Shown here: positions 1-9,016 of the stretch, one piece after another
Numbering within the stretch: the first letter of the stretch is position 1
How the letters are laid out: each line of letters opens with the position of its first letter
DNA from: Gaetbulibacter sp. 4G1
Lineage (GTDB): Bacteria > Bacteroidota > Bacteroidia > Flavobacteriales > Flavobacteriaceae
Direction of reading: 5' to 3'
Assembly (NCBI RefSeq): GCF_002741945.1
Contig: NZ_MDVN01000001.1
Location: 186,001 to 250,000 of the forward strand
Length of the DNA: 64,000 nt
The notes under the pieces: generated by a model
What the model was told of the DNA's origin: nothing
Databases searched by the model: none
Seen by the model: only the letters and a program-made list of their open reading frames with translations
Position numbers and translations under genes: made by a program

Positions 1-1037
1 TCAAAGTAAAAACATGACATTCCTGCTTCGTTAGTCCAGTCTCTCATATGCTTGTAATACAGTGCTTCCTTGTATTCATCACATGCTCTTGATCCATCTG
101 CTCCATATTGACCTGAAGAAAAACTTGCCCATCCTGTTTCGCCAATATGAATAGGTTTATTAACACCCAAACTTTCCATGTATTTTTTTACATTTCCTGA
201 TTGCATAATGGCATAGTCTTTTGCTCTTTGCATTGAGATTTCAACCTTTTCCATATCTGTTTTACCTTCAAGTCCATCTTGATTTAACCAAAACTCTGGC
301 TGATAATGCGTGTCATGCATTGGGTAAGTGTGCACAGAAAGAAAATCTACTGCTTTAATTAATTTGTTTAAATCCTCAACATGGTATTCTTCGCCACCTC
401 CGCCCCAAGACGCAAAATTATCTGAACTCGTAACCCATAAATCTTTAGGTAGCTTTCCTTCTTTCTTTAAGTCTTGAAGGTAGTTTACCCATTTTAAGAT
501 GACCCAAGGCTCAACATAATAAGTTGCAGCCCATTTAACCATGGCTTCATTACCTACAGCAATTACTTTTACAATATCTGGGTATTGATTAGCAAGCACC
601 ACTGCTTTTTCCATTTGTGGTTTGTTATCAGCACTTTCTTCATTATGGATAGGAGCTTGGTCTGTCCAAGCATTTTTACAATCTATCCAAGCACCAAGCA
701 TCACGTACATTTCAAAACTTGGATTTTCCTTTTTTAATTCACTTATAACTTTTAAAAGATTTTCAGCTTGCGGTAGATGCACCTTATATGTTCTCAGCAT
801 TCTTATACCTAGAGCATGTAAGATTTTCATATCTTCCTTTAACTCATCTAATGTTGGTTCAATGCTATGATCTGCATGTCTGTAGCCGCCATAAGACATA
901 GCTAAATATTCAGGGTTACCCAAAATATCTTTTGCTGTTAATTGTTTTTTCTCTACTACTTGACTCACATCGTTCTTTTTAGAATTATTACAAGACCACA
1001 TGAAACAGGCTAAAAATATTAGTAAACAATTTCTCAT
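1..1037 (-). CDS. GH17 family beta-1,3-glucanase lipoprotein (C-terminus cut by window edge)
   Basis: This is a partial gene: the reading frame is open to the first base of the window, so the stop codon is missing. The start is the ATG whose complement is at 1035-1037. The N-terminus is a lipoprotein signal ending near MWSC followed by an Asn/Lys-rich linker, so the enzyme is probably anchored to a membrane facing the periplasm or surface. The GH17 acid/base motif (VGNEA) and nucleophile motif (HIGETGW) are both present. It is a close paralog of the next gene upstream (1040-2332), only 2 bp away, and the same motifs occur in the same order. GH17 enzymes cleave beta-1,3-glucans, consistent with the GH16, GH149-like and SusCD neighbours. 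Family call is firm; whether it is endo, exo or transglycosylating is not known. Confidence 0.88.
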   Translation of the reverse strand, partial: MRNCLLIFLACFMWSCNNSKKNDVSQVVEKKQLTAKDILGNPEYLAMSYGGYRHADHSIEPTLDELKEDMKILHALGIRMLRTYKVHLPQAENLLKVISELKKENPSFEMYVMLGAWIDCKNAWTDQAPIHNEESADNKPQMEKAVVLANQYPDIVKVIAVGNEAMVKWAATYYVEPWVILKWVNYLQDLKKEGKLPKDLWVTSSDNFASWGGGGEEYHVEDLNKLIKAVDFLSVHTYPMHDTHYQPEFWLNQDGLEGKTDMEKVEISMQRAKDYAIMQSGNVKKYMESLGVNKPIHIGETGWASFSSGQYGADGSRACDEYKEALYYKHMRDWTNEAGMSCFYF

Positions 1038-1039
1038 AA

Positions 1040-2332
1040 TCAATAATTAAAAGTTACTTCCTCTCTTTTTATTGGTGGCACTAACACATCTTTCATTAGT
1101 GTTTCTTTATCTCCACCATATGTTTTAGTAATTGGCTTACCATCTCTTGTTAAACCTTTAAAAATACCTTTATCTACTAAATTCCAAAGTGCATACTTGG
1201 CTTCTCCTTTTAAATTAATTAGCCCAAAATGGTTTTCAGACCCTAAGTCATTTGCAGCATCTTTCCATTGCTCATCAAAGGCTTCAAAGTAGAAACATGA
1301 AATGTTATTTTTATTGCTCCATTCGCGTATTAACTCATAATATCTACCAGATTTATATTCATCGCATGCTCTAGAGCCATTTACACCGTAGTGACCATTA
1401 GACACTGTGGCCCATCCTGTTTCACCTATATGAACTGGCTTATCAACACCTAAACTTTTAATATAGTTTGTAACACTGTCGTGTTGTCTGATAGAAAACT
1501 CTAGTGCTCGTTGCATTGCAGACTCTATTTTTTCTGCATCTGTGAGTTCAACTTCGTCTTCTGGAACTAACCAAAAATTAGGATTATAATGCGAATTATG
1601 CATCGGATAAGTGTGCATTGAAATATAATCAACTGTCTTTATTAATTGTTCTAAATCTTCAGTATGATAACTTGCATCGCCACCACCCCAAGACGAGAAA
1701 TCATCTGAACAGGTAACCCATAAATCTTTTGGCAAATCTCCTTTCTTTTTTAATTCTTGTAAATGGTTTACCCATTTTAATATTACATTTGGGCGCACAA
1801 AATAACTGGTAGCCCATCTCACCATAGCCTCATTGCCAACAGCAATAATCTTTACTATATCTGGATAAGCTTTTGCAAGTGCCACTGCTCTATCGATTTC
1901 TCCTGCATTTTGCTCGCTCTCTACTTCATGATTTGGCACCATATCTGTCCATGCATTTTGACAGTCTATCCAGGCTCCAAGCATAACATACATTTCAAAA
2001 CTCGAATCCTCTGCTTTTAACTCACTTATGGCCTTTAATAGGTTGGGTGCTTGTTGTAATTGTACATTATAGGTTCTTAGTATTTTTATACCCATTGCAG
2101 ATAAAATTTTCATATCTTCTTTTAACTCTGCAATAGTAGGTTGTATATCTCTGGTTTTTTGACGATAACCTCCGTAGGAAATAGCTAAATACTCTGGGTT
2201 TCCTAAAATATCAGCTGCTGTAATATCTTTTACTTTTCTCACGTTCTCAGATTCTTTTTTTGTACCGTTTACACAACCAAAGGCTAAAATTAAAATTGAA
2301 ATTATACCTATTATGTTTTTATTGGTTTTCAC
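1040..2332 (-). CDS. GH17 family beta-1,3-glucanase lipoprotein
   Basis: A 430-residue protein with a type II signal peptide (lipidation at about Cys20, motif AFGC) followed by one GH17 TIM barrel. The proposed general acid/base is Glu168 in VGNEA and the nucleophile is Glu304 in HIGETGW. Between them are the aromatic SMHTYPMH and WGGGDASYH segments typical of bacterial GH17. It probably acts on laminarin or laminari-oligosaccharides outside the cytoplasm. It is the first of two adjacent paralogs (the other starts 2 bp downstream) and follows the GH149-like phosphorylase by 46 bp, so the three are likely co-transcribed. The paralogs may differ in chain-length or branch preference, but nothing in the sequence settles this. 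Confidence 0.92.
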   Translation of the reverse strand: MKTNKNIIGIISILILAFGCVNGTKKESENVRKVKDITAADILGNPEYLAISYGGYRQKTRDIQPTIAELKEDMKILSAMGIKILRTYNVQLQQAPNLLKAISELKAEDSSFEMYVMLGAWIDCQNAWTDMVPNHEVESEQNAGEIDRAVALAKAYPDIVKIIAVGNEAMVRWATSYFVRPNVILKWVNHLQELKKKGDLPKDLWVTCSDDFSSWGGGDASYHTEDLEQLIKTVDYISMHTYPMHNSHYNPNFWLVPEDEVELTDAEKIESAMQRALEFSIRQHDSVTNYIKSLGVDKPVHIGETGWATVSNGHYGVNGSRACDEYKSGRYYELIREWSNKNNISCFYFEAFDEQWKDAANDLGSENHFGLINLKGEAKYALWNLVDKGIFKGLTRDGKPITKTYGGDKETLMKDVLVPPIKREEVTFNY

Positions 2333-2378
2333 GTGTAAACTTCTAATGGTTGGTTAAACTTATCTGCTTTTTGTTCTG

Positions 2379-5300
2379 TTATTTACTAAATTTTACTATA
2401 ATTTGATTCACTTCACCCTGTCTTTCAAATATGGATTTTGAAGTTTTCAAATCAAGGCTTTTGTTATCAAATTCAACCTGTTCTCCTGTATTAAAAACAA
2501 CTTTTAAACTCTCATTTTCAGAGCGCTTATATATAATTGGTACTTGGCAATAGGTAAAACATAACGAGTTAGCTTCAAGTGCTATACTTTGTTTTTCCTT
2601 AGAAACATTAGCAAAACTAAATATTGATGGTTCTTTCAAAAACTCTTTAGTTTGCAATAACCCTGGTTTAAAAATAAGTTTACCGTTTTTAACAAACACA
2701 CCTAGCTCTCCAAATCTACTTAATATATCTTCTTTTACTTGACCTGTCATCCCAGGCTGTTGTGCCCCTTTAGTTGCTGGTGTATGAGAGTAAGGATCTG
2801 TTGGAAATGCACCATATAACTCTGGTGATTTATGAACTCCTATACCTGCATTAATTTCGTAATAATGGTCAAATAATTTACCTATTACCACAGCATCCTC
2901 ATTACTGTTTATTGCTAACAGACAGTTTTCTTGAACCGCTAACAATAACTTAGATACCATGTGCCAATAAATAGAGCCCAAACCTTCGTATCCAAAAAAT
3001 GTTCCCGAGCGTCCTGTAAACGATTTATGATCAAAAATCTCTTCAAAAGTTTCAAGTAAAAATGATGTATCATTTTCTACCAACGATTTGTAATCCTCAC
3101 TTAAATTATTTAATGCAGCTAATAAACTATTCGCATTATTAAAACTTCCATTAAAATGATAATTGCCTAAAACATCTTTCTCAATAACTTGCCAATTGTT
3201 ATTTGCAATTAATTGTTTTAATAAAATAGACTGTTCTACTTTTTCAACAGGAATATTGTTCTTTTTATCAAATCTAGGTAATTCCTTATCTGGGTAAAGT
3301 ATATAACTGTATTGATCTCTTCTAAATAATGTACTATCTTTTAGTCCATTAAGTAATTCTAATGCTTCAGTTGGTGTTAAATAACCTGAGCTTAATGCAG
3401 CTACTTGACCTTCTAACATTACTGGTAGGTGAGATAAAGAAACTTCATCATCATTTTCAATAGTCATTAAATTATAAGCATGGTACATATTGTCGTTCCG
3501 CTTATTCGCAACAATGGTATGTTCTAAATATGCCTTTGTAACATTGAAAAACTCTAAAAGACCTTCTTTACTAATAACATCTTTATTACCACTAAAGCTA
3601 TTATTATATATAGTCTCTCTATATATACTTCCAGCTTTACCTAATCCATCTAAAACTGTTTTTCTGTCTTGATTAGAAATTTTATCATCTAAAATATTCT
3701 TATTGGCATCAAGCGTTATAAATACTTGTCTAAAAAAAGTATTAAGCTCATTAGAAATTTCAATATTATTTAATTCAGATTTCTCAACAATACCCTCAAA
3801 GAAATTTAAGAAGCGTTGCAAATAATTAAGAGTTATCATGGAAACACCATTACCTACTAAAGCGTTGTTTGCATCATTCCATTCTGGCCTCTGAGTATTT
3901 AACCAAATACCTCCTTCGGGAATAAAGTTTGATACTTTTGATAGTACCGTAGCTAATAATTTTTCAATTAAATTGACTCTATATATATCTGAGTTTTGGT
4001 CTTCTAATAAAGCTCCATCTGCACCAATTTTCTCTCTTTTCTCATTGATTTTATGATCCAAGTTGTAATCAAAATCAATAGTGTCCTTTGGATTCTTTAA
4101 AGTATCAGTATAACTTCTTATTTTATAAGGAACATTGGCATATACAAAAAGGTTTTCATTAAATCGTTTTTCTAAATCTCCTGGATAATGATCTTCTACA
4201 AATTCTAAGAATTTTAAAAGATATATGATTTGATGGTCTCCCCAATAGCCAATGTAAGACCAAGGATCGTTTTCTTCAATAACTTCCCAATCAAAACCAT
4301 CTTTTGTAACACGGTATGGATTATAACCTTCAAATGTTGTAGCATTTAAAAACTTATGTATCATGCCTTCAATAAACTCAGGATAAGAGTGTGCTAAAGC
4401 TTCCCAGTTTTGGAAGATATCACGCCAATTTCCTTCGTAGTCAAGAATTTTTGAACCATCTTCGTTTCTTGTATTAATAGAAAACTTATTCCATGGTCTA
4501 CTAGGATCTCCGTGTCGTCTACTAAATTTTAATGGTAAATATTCTAAACATAATCGTTTAAAATCATAGTTTTTACTTTTCTCGGCAAAACCTTTAATAT
4601 CATTTAAGGAAAACATATTTGGTAAAGCACTTAATGTTCTTTCCTTTTCTTTGTAAACCTCTTTATTCGCCTTTGAAATATATTTTATAAAATCAGATTT
4701 CTCAATAGTATATGCATCATCAAAAATACCTCCGCGCATGATATTAAAAAGCGTGTTTGCAAAATGTCTTGTATTTGTTAATGGGTCTGCTGTAAGTTGT
4801 ATACCATCTGAAGCTGTAGCTAAATCAATCAAATTTTTAGTACCCAAATCAATATTACTTTGTACTAAACCTGATAAATTATCCTCATTTTTAATGATTT
4901 CAGAAATTTTAACCACATCAGAAATCGATTGGTTAACATTAGCTGCAAACATCCAATTTCTTTCGCCTCCAGATTCTAATTCTATTTGAGTTGAAATAAA
5001 GTATGCTCCTTTTTCGGCTTTTACATTTATTTCTTCTTGAAGAGGTAATCCCTTTCTAAAATCATCTAATTGAAATGATGATAATAAATAGGTTGGATTT
5101 GTTAACCCTGTAGACCAAACTGTGTTAGCTTTCAATGCTTCACTAGGTTCTGCTTTGTCTACAATAACTGAGCTTAATGCATATATACCTAAGCCCACTT
5201 CTTTTTGAAGCTCGCTCTTCTTATAGGCATCTACAAGATTGCTTCTAGTATTTTGCAAATCAGAAGTAACGCTTGCTGGTAATATATTTTGCAGTCCATC

Positions 5301-5831
5301 TAAAACTCTTATATCTACTTTAAAATCATTATGATTTATTAAAGTTGATTTTTTTACAAAGCCAAATTTATTACTAGAATTCCACTCATATCTATATGTG
5401 ATGTCTAGGTCTAGGTTGTTTTCTTCAAAGACAATTTTATTTCCGTGAATGTTTTTATACAGATTGGTTTGTGTTCTATATAGCCCCATTTGGCGTATAG
5501 AAAACGGTTCCCAAACATGTAACTTATTATTTACACTAACATGTAAAATGGTCTTACTTCCCGTAATTTCAGACATTTCAGTAATTTTATCATCTGTATA
5601 ATATGGGAATAAAGATGATTCTGCATTTTTTCTACCAGCAGTTAAGCCTCCATTACTTGATATAAACATCCAGTGATTGGAATCACTAACAATACTCATA
5701 AAAAACGGACGCATTTTGTCACTATTAGAAATCTTGTAGAAAGTTTCATTATTAAAAGTGATTAATTCTCCTTTTATATTATCCATTGTATTTGAAACTT
5801 TAAGCTCGTCTTTAAAAACTGTACTATTCAT
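2379..5831 (-). CDS. GH149-like beta-1,3-glucan phosphorylase (cytoplasmic)
   Basis: An 1150-residue protein with no signal peptide or membrane segment, so cytoplasmic. Length and the central (alpha/alpha)6-type region, with aromatic motifs NWRDIFQNWE and WSYIGYWGDHQ near residues 468-532 and RPEWNDANNALVGNG near 648-662, fit the phosphorylase group of GH94/GH149/GH161. The size and laminarin-locus context favour GH149, which phosphorolyses beta-1,3-gluco-oligosaccharides to glucose-1-phosphate. By analogy with GH94 the Asp of WND (about residue 653) would be the catalytic acid. It lies between surface glycan-binding proteins and two exported GH17 enzymes, and would process imported oligosaccharides. 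A hairpin upstream (5867-5906) may lower its expression relative to the exported proteins. Family assignment is from recognition, not a profile search. Confidence 0.78.
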   Translation of the reverse strand: MNSTVFKDELKVSNTMDNIKGELITFNNETFYKISNSDKMRPFFMSIVSDSNHWMFISSNGGLTAGRKNAESSLFPYYTDDKITEMSEITGSKTILHVSVNNKLHVWEPFSIRQMGLYRTQTNLYKNIHGNKIVFEENNLDLDITYRYEWNSSNKFGFVKKSTLINHNDFKVDIRVLDGLQNILPASVTSDLQNTRSNLVDAYKKSELQKEVGLGIYALSSVIVDKAEPSEALKANTVWSTGLTNPTYLLSSFQLDDFRKGLPLQEEINVKAEKGAYFISTQIELESGGERNWMFAANVNQSISDVVKISEIIKNEDNLSGLVQSNIDLGTKNLIDLATASDGIQLTADPLTNTRHFANTLFNIMRGGIFDDAYTIEKSDFIKYISKANKEVYKEKERTLSALPNMFSLNDIKGFAEKSKNYDFKRLCLEYLPLKFSRRHGDPSRPWNKFSINTRNEDGSKILDYEGNWRDIFQNWEALAHSYPEFIEGMIHKFLNATTFEGYNPYRVTKDGFDWEVIEENDPWSYIGYWGDHQIIYLLKFLEFVEDHYPGDLEKRFNENLFVYANVPYKIRSYTDTLKNPKDTIDFDYNLDHKINEKREKIGADGALLEDQNSDIYRVNLIEKLLATVLSKVSNFIPEGGIWLNTQRPEWNDANNALVGNGVSMITLNYLQRFLNFFEGIVEKSELNNIEISNELNTFFRQVFITLDANKNILDDKISNQDRKTVLDGLGKAGSIYRETIYNNSFSGNKDVISKEGLLEFFNVTKAYLEHTIVANKRNDNMYHAYNLMTIENDDEVSLSHLPVMLEGQVAALSSGYLTPTEALELLNGLKDSTLFRRDQYSYILYPDKELPRFDKKNNIPVEKVEQSILLKQLIANNNWQVIEKDVLGNYHFNGSFNNANSLLAALNNLSEDYKSLVENDTSFLLETFEEIFDHKSFTGRSGTFFGYEGLGSIYWHMVSKLLLAVQENCLLAINSNEDAVVIGKLFDHYYEINAGIGVHKSPELYGAFPTDPYSHTPATKGAQQPGMTGQVKEDILSRFGELGVFVKNGKLIFKPGLLQTKEFLKEPSIFSFANVSKEKQSIALEANSLCFTYCQVPIIYKRSENESLKVVFNTGEQVEFDNKSLDLKTSKSIFERQGEVNQIIVKFSK

Positions 5832-5866
5832 TTAACTTTTAAGAGTCTAATTGAATTTATATTTAA

Positions 5867-5906
5867 TAAAAAGGCTAGCTAGTATATCAAATTTGAGCTA
5901 GCCTCT
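5867..5906 (-). terminator. Hairpin with T-run between binding-protein and phosphorylase genes
   Basis: A 9-bp perfect stem (AGGCTAGCT at 5872-5880 pairing with AGCTAGCCT at 5896-5904, loop 15 nt) is followed on the minus strand by a run of Ts. It lies in the only long gap (101 bp) within this gene series, just after the stop codon of the 731-residue lipoprotein. It looks like an intrinsic terminator, possibly partial, so downstream phosphorylase and GH17 expression could depend on read-through. No convincing separate promoter was seen downstream of it. Confidence 0.65.
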
Positions 5907-5932
5907 TTATTTTTCCTTATTTTATCTAATCC

Positions 5933-8128
5933 TTATTCTAATCTTATATCATCAAAATAATATATCCCTTCAGCACTAGTTGTTTCACCATCTGTTCCAT
6001 CTGGATTATCTGGCTTTATAACTAGCTGATTTAGCCCAGTATTATTTCCAGGTATCCCTGTAAATGTAATTTCAACTTCTGTCCAAGTATTAGCATCTGT
6101 TATAGTTGCGTATTGTGGTCCTGGATTACCAGAAGCTGGTGGTTGAGGGTCACTATTTACTTCAAATTTCATAACCGTATTAGCTACAGTAGAATAAACT
6201 TTAAACTTGAATGTTTTGGTCGCGTCAAAATTGCTAGGGAATGGGTTTTGGAAACCTGCCCATCTATTTGTTCCCGATGCTTTAACTACTTTCAACACAT
6301 AGTCTGAAGTGTTTATTCCTGTTTTATCTGGATTATCATCCAATGCAGTTGAAATACTACCCACATCAGTAAATGTACTTATGAAAGATTCGCAACTTTC
6401 AAAATTCACTGGGAATGCTGTTGCTGCAACTGCTGTACCTGAGCATCCGCCGCCAGTACCGCCTCCGCCGCCACCGCCACCGCCGGAACCAAGGTTTAAT
6501 TTTAAATCATCAAAATAATATGTATTATTACTTGCTGTTGCTAAATCAAAGAAAATTACAAGTCTGTCATAAATACCACTATCTGCTGCATTAAAAGGAA
6601 TTGTAAGTTCTTCCCATTCATTTGTTTTGGTGGTAGTTGTCGTAGATTCTCTATCTCCAGAAGTTGTAGCTCCACTTGAGGTTTTATCTTCTAACTTTAA
6701 AGTTACTTTATAACCAGATTGTGGAGAAAATACTTTTATCGTGAAATTAGAGCCATCAGTAAATGTAAATTTATCATCAAAATCTATTTGTAAATTATCC
6801 CAAGCTTGTACATTTGATTTAGTTACTTTACCTACTTTACATGAGGTATTAGCACCTGCAAAATCCGGATTATCTACATACTCATAAGTAACATTGTCTT
6901 GGAAAAATTTGTTTGATTCACTACCCTGAGCAGTCGTGGTACCTGGGTCGCTCATAAAAGTTAAATCGAAATCTGATGGGTTTATAGATTGCATTGTTTC
7001 AGCAACACAATTACCGCCTCCTCCACCAGAGCCTAGGTTTACTTTAAGATCATCAAAGTAATATGTATTATTATTTGCAGTTGATAAATCAAAGAATACT
7101 ACAAGTCTATCATATTTCCCGCTATCTACTGCATCAAAAGGTATTGTAAGTACTTCCCACTCATTTGTTTTCGTTGTACTTGCTGTAGATTCTCTATCAC
7201 CAGAAGTTGTAGCTCCACTAGAAGTTTTATCCTCTAGTTTCAATGTTACTTTATAACCAGACACTGGAGAAAATACTTTTAAAGAAATATTCGAACCATC
7301 TGTAAACGTAAATTTATCATCAAAATCGATTTGCAAATTATCCCAAGCTTGCACATTTGATTTTGTTACTTTACCTACTTTACAAGATTTATTTGCATCA
7401 GTAGATGGGTCTGGATTATTAGCATATTCATAAGTAACATTGTCTTGAAAAAACTTACCAGATTCGCTACCTTGAGCTGCTGTAGTACCAGGGTCAGTTA
7501 AAAATGTTATATTAAGATCTGTTGGACTTAATGATTGTTCTGTTTCATCCTCACACGCTATAGCTGAAACATTAACAGTTCTTTCAACTTGTTCAGCTGC
7601 GTTACCTTGAGCATCAGATACATTATAAGTAATTACATAAGTCCCTTCTGTATTGATGTCAACTGTGTCTCCACCAACAACGATACTAGCAGTAAGATCG
7701 CCATCAACTTCATCAAGAGCTGTTGCTCCTGGATCAGTAAAGGCATCTCCTATGGTTAAATTTATGGTTGAGTCTCCTAATAAGGTAATTAACGGAGCAT
7801 CTTGATCTAAAAATGTTATTGTGTCTTCAAAAGTATCTGAAGCTCCAGCAACATTTTTTGCTTTTAATACTACAGTAAATGATCCTATTCCATATCTTTT
7901 TACAGGGTTTATTAATGTTGATGAAGTACCATCTCCTAAATTCCACTCGTGTTTCTGAGCGTTTTCAGAGGTATTTATAAATGTTACTGTTCTTGTATCG
8001 CTATCTATAGTATAAGTAAAGCCAGCAACAACTTTTGGTAAAACTACATCATCGTCTTCACAACCTATAAAAGCTACCGCTAATATAAGTACTGAAATTT
8101 GTTTAAATCTTCTTAATAATTGTTTCAT
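5933..8128 (-). CDS. Modular surface glycan-binding lipoprotein (PKD, Ig-like, three CBM-like modules)
   Basis: A 731-residue lipoprotein (lipidation at about Cys23, FIGC followed by EDDD, an acidic stretch associated with surface export in Bacteroidota). Modules in order: PKD domain (about 34-107), Ig-like domain resembling DUF5011 (about 110-188), and three beta-sandwich CBM-like modules (about 192-366, 374-548, 561-731). Each CBM-like module ends in a YYFDD(L/I) strand. The first two are nearly identical and are joined by poly-Gly linkers. No catalytic motif is evident. In a laminarin locus the likely role is capture of glucan at the cell surface, as a SusE/F-like or SGBP-type protein. It lies 14 bp downstream of the GH16 gene. 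Ligand specificity is inferred from context only. Confidence 0.82.
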   Translation of the reverse strand: MKQLLRRFKQISVLILAVAFIGCEDDDVVLPKVVAGFTYTIDSDTRTVTFINTSENAQKHEWNLGDGTSSTLINPVKRYGIGSFTVVLKAKNVAGASDTFEDTITFLDQDAPLITLLGDSTINLTIGDAFTDPGATALDEVDGDLTASIVVGGDTVDINTEGTYVITYNVSDAQGNAAEQVERTVNVSAIACEDETEQSLSPTDLNITFLTDPGTTAAQGSESGKFFQDNVTYEYANNPDPSTDANKSCKVGKVTKSNVQAWDNLQIDFDDKFTFTDGSNISLKVFSPVSGYKVTLKLEDKTSSGATTSGDRESTASTTKTNEWEVLTIPFDAVDSGKYDRLVVFFDLSTANNNTYYFDDLKVNLGSGGGGGNCVAETMQSINPSDFDLTFMSDPGTTTAQGSESNKFFQDNVTYEYVDNPDFAGANTSCKVGKVTKSNVQAWDNLQIDFDDKFTFTDGSNFTIKVFSPQSGYKVTLKLEDKTSSGATTSGDRESTTTTTKTNEWEELTIPFNAADSGIYDRLVIFFDLATASNNTYYFDDLKLNLGSGGGGGGGGGTGGGCSGTAVAATAFPVNFESCESFISTFTDVGSISTALDDNPDKTGINTSDYVLKVVKASGTNRWAGFQNPFPSNFDATKTFKFKVYSTVANTVMKFEVNSDPQPPASGNPGPQYATITDANTWTEVEITFTGIPGNNTGLNQLVIKPDNPDGTDGETTSAEGIYYFDDIRLE
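6485..7555 (-). repeat. Internal tandem duplication of a CBM-like module
   Basis: Two copies of a roughly 175-residue module (about 7031-7555 and 6485-7009) are nearly identical at protein level. They share long blocks such as KVGKVTKSNVQAWDNLQ, GYKVTLKLEDKTSSGATTSG and NNTYYFDDLK. The copies are separated by a linker containing a short Gly run. The second copy ends in a longer Gly run encoded by GGC/GGT-rich DNA, locally more GC-rich than its surroundings. The similarity points to recent duplication or ongoing gene conversion. Confidence 0.9.
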
Positions 8129-8142
8129 TGTCTTTTTTTTAA

Positions 8143-8994
8143 TTAGTTGTAACTATTTTTATATACTCGCACATAATCTACAAGCATGTTTTGTGGAAAT
8201 ACTGTTTCTGCGTTTGGAGAACCTGGTAAGGCGCCACCCACTGCTACATTTAATATAATGTAGAAAGGCCCGCGATTAAACACCCACTCTCCAGTTACGT
8301 CTTCTGGTGTTATTTGATTGTATAATACATCGTCTACATAGTAGTTAATATAATCTGGTCCCCATTCTATACCGAAAATGTGGAACCCAGTATCAAACCT
8401 ATCTCCGTCTAATTCATAAGATTTAGTAACACCTTGAGCTCCCGAGTAACCTGGACCATGTACAGTACCAAAAACTTTTGTTGGGTGATTCCCTACATAT
8501 TCCATAATATCAATCTCGCCTATTTGCGGCCAAACCTCTGACCCATTAGAATCGTCTCCTAATAACCAAAATGCTGGCCAAATCCCCTTACCATAAGGTA
8601 ATTTAATACGTGCTTCGAAGCGTCCATAAGTTTGTTGAAATTTTCCTTTAGTTAACAGTCTTGCTGAAGTATAATTAGAACCATTAAACTGTTCTTCCTT
8701 TGCAGTAATAACTAGAACTCCGTTTTGTACCGTTACATTTTCTGTACGGTCTGTATAGTATTGTAATTCACCGTTTCCCCAACCGTTATCTCCAGTACCA
8801 ATATTATAGTTCCATATAGTACTATTAGGCGCTCCGTCTGTATCAAATTCATCAGACATAACTAGTTCTGTGAATGTTGCTACGGTTTGTGTTTCGTCTG
8901 TTTCACAACTAGAAATAACAAAAGTCGTTATCAACAGAAAAGAAATAAACAGTAAAGCTTTATTGATTATTTTATATTTTATTGTTTTGTTCAT
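8143..8994 (-). CDS. GH16 laminarinase (endo-beta-1,3-glucanase) lipoprotein
   Basis: A 283-residue lipoprotein (lipidation near Cys30, ISSC) with a single GH16 beta-jelly-roll. The catalytic signature is GEIDIMEYVG, giving nucleophile Glu160, assisting Asp162 and acid/base Glu165. Upstream are WNYNIGTGDNGWGNGELQYY and the WPAFWLL strand typical of bacterial laminarinases (GH16_3 type). It should cleave internal beta-1,3 bonds of laminarin outside the cytoplasm. It lies 22 bp after the CBM/Ig lipoprotein and 14 bp before the modular binding lipoprotein, within one likely operon. The protein lacks its own CBM, so the separate binding lipoproteins on either side may supply substrate targeting. 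Confidence 0.94.
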   Translation of the reverse strand: MNKTIKYKIINKALLFISFLLITTFVISSCETDETQTVATFTELVMSDEFDTDGAPNSTIWNYNIGTGDNGWGNGELQYYTDRTENVTVQNGVLVITAKEEQFNGSNYTSARLLTKGKFQQTYGRFEARIKLPYGKGIWPAFWLLGDDSNGSEVWPQIGEIDIMEYVGNHPTKVFGTVHGPGYSGAQGVTKSYELDGDRFDTGFHIFGIEWGPDYINYYVDDVLYNQITPEDVTGEWVFNRGPFYIILNVAVGGALPGSPNAETVFPQNMLVDYVRVYKNSYN

Positions 8995-9016
8995 CTTTTA
9001 GAGTTTTAATTTTAAC

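Noticed and set aside
6309-6518. Plus-strand reading frame encoding a proline-rich peptide
   Set aside because: It is the antisense of the Gly linker and module 3 of the modular lipoprotein; the minus-strand frame is clearly the gene.
6485-7555. Repeat array suspected as CRISPR
   Set aside because: The repeats are two long in-frame protein modules, not short direct repeats with unique spacers.
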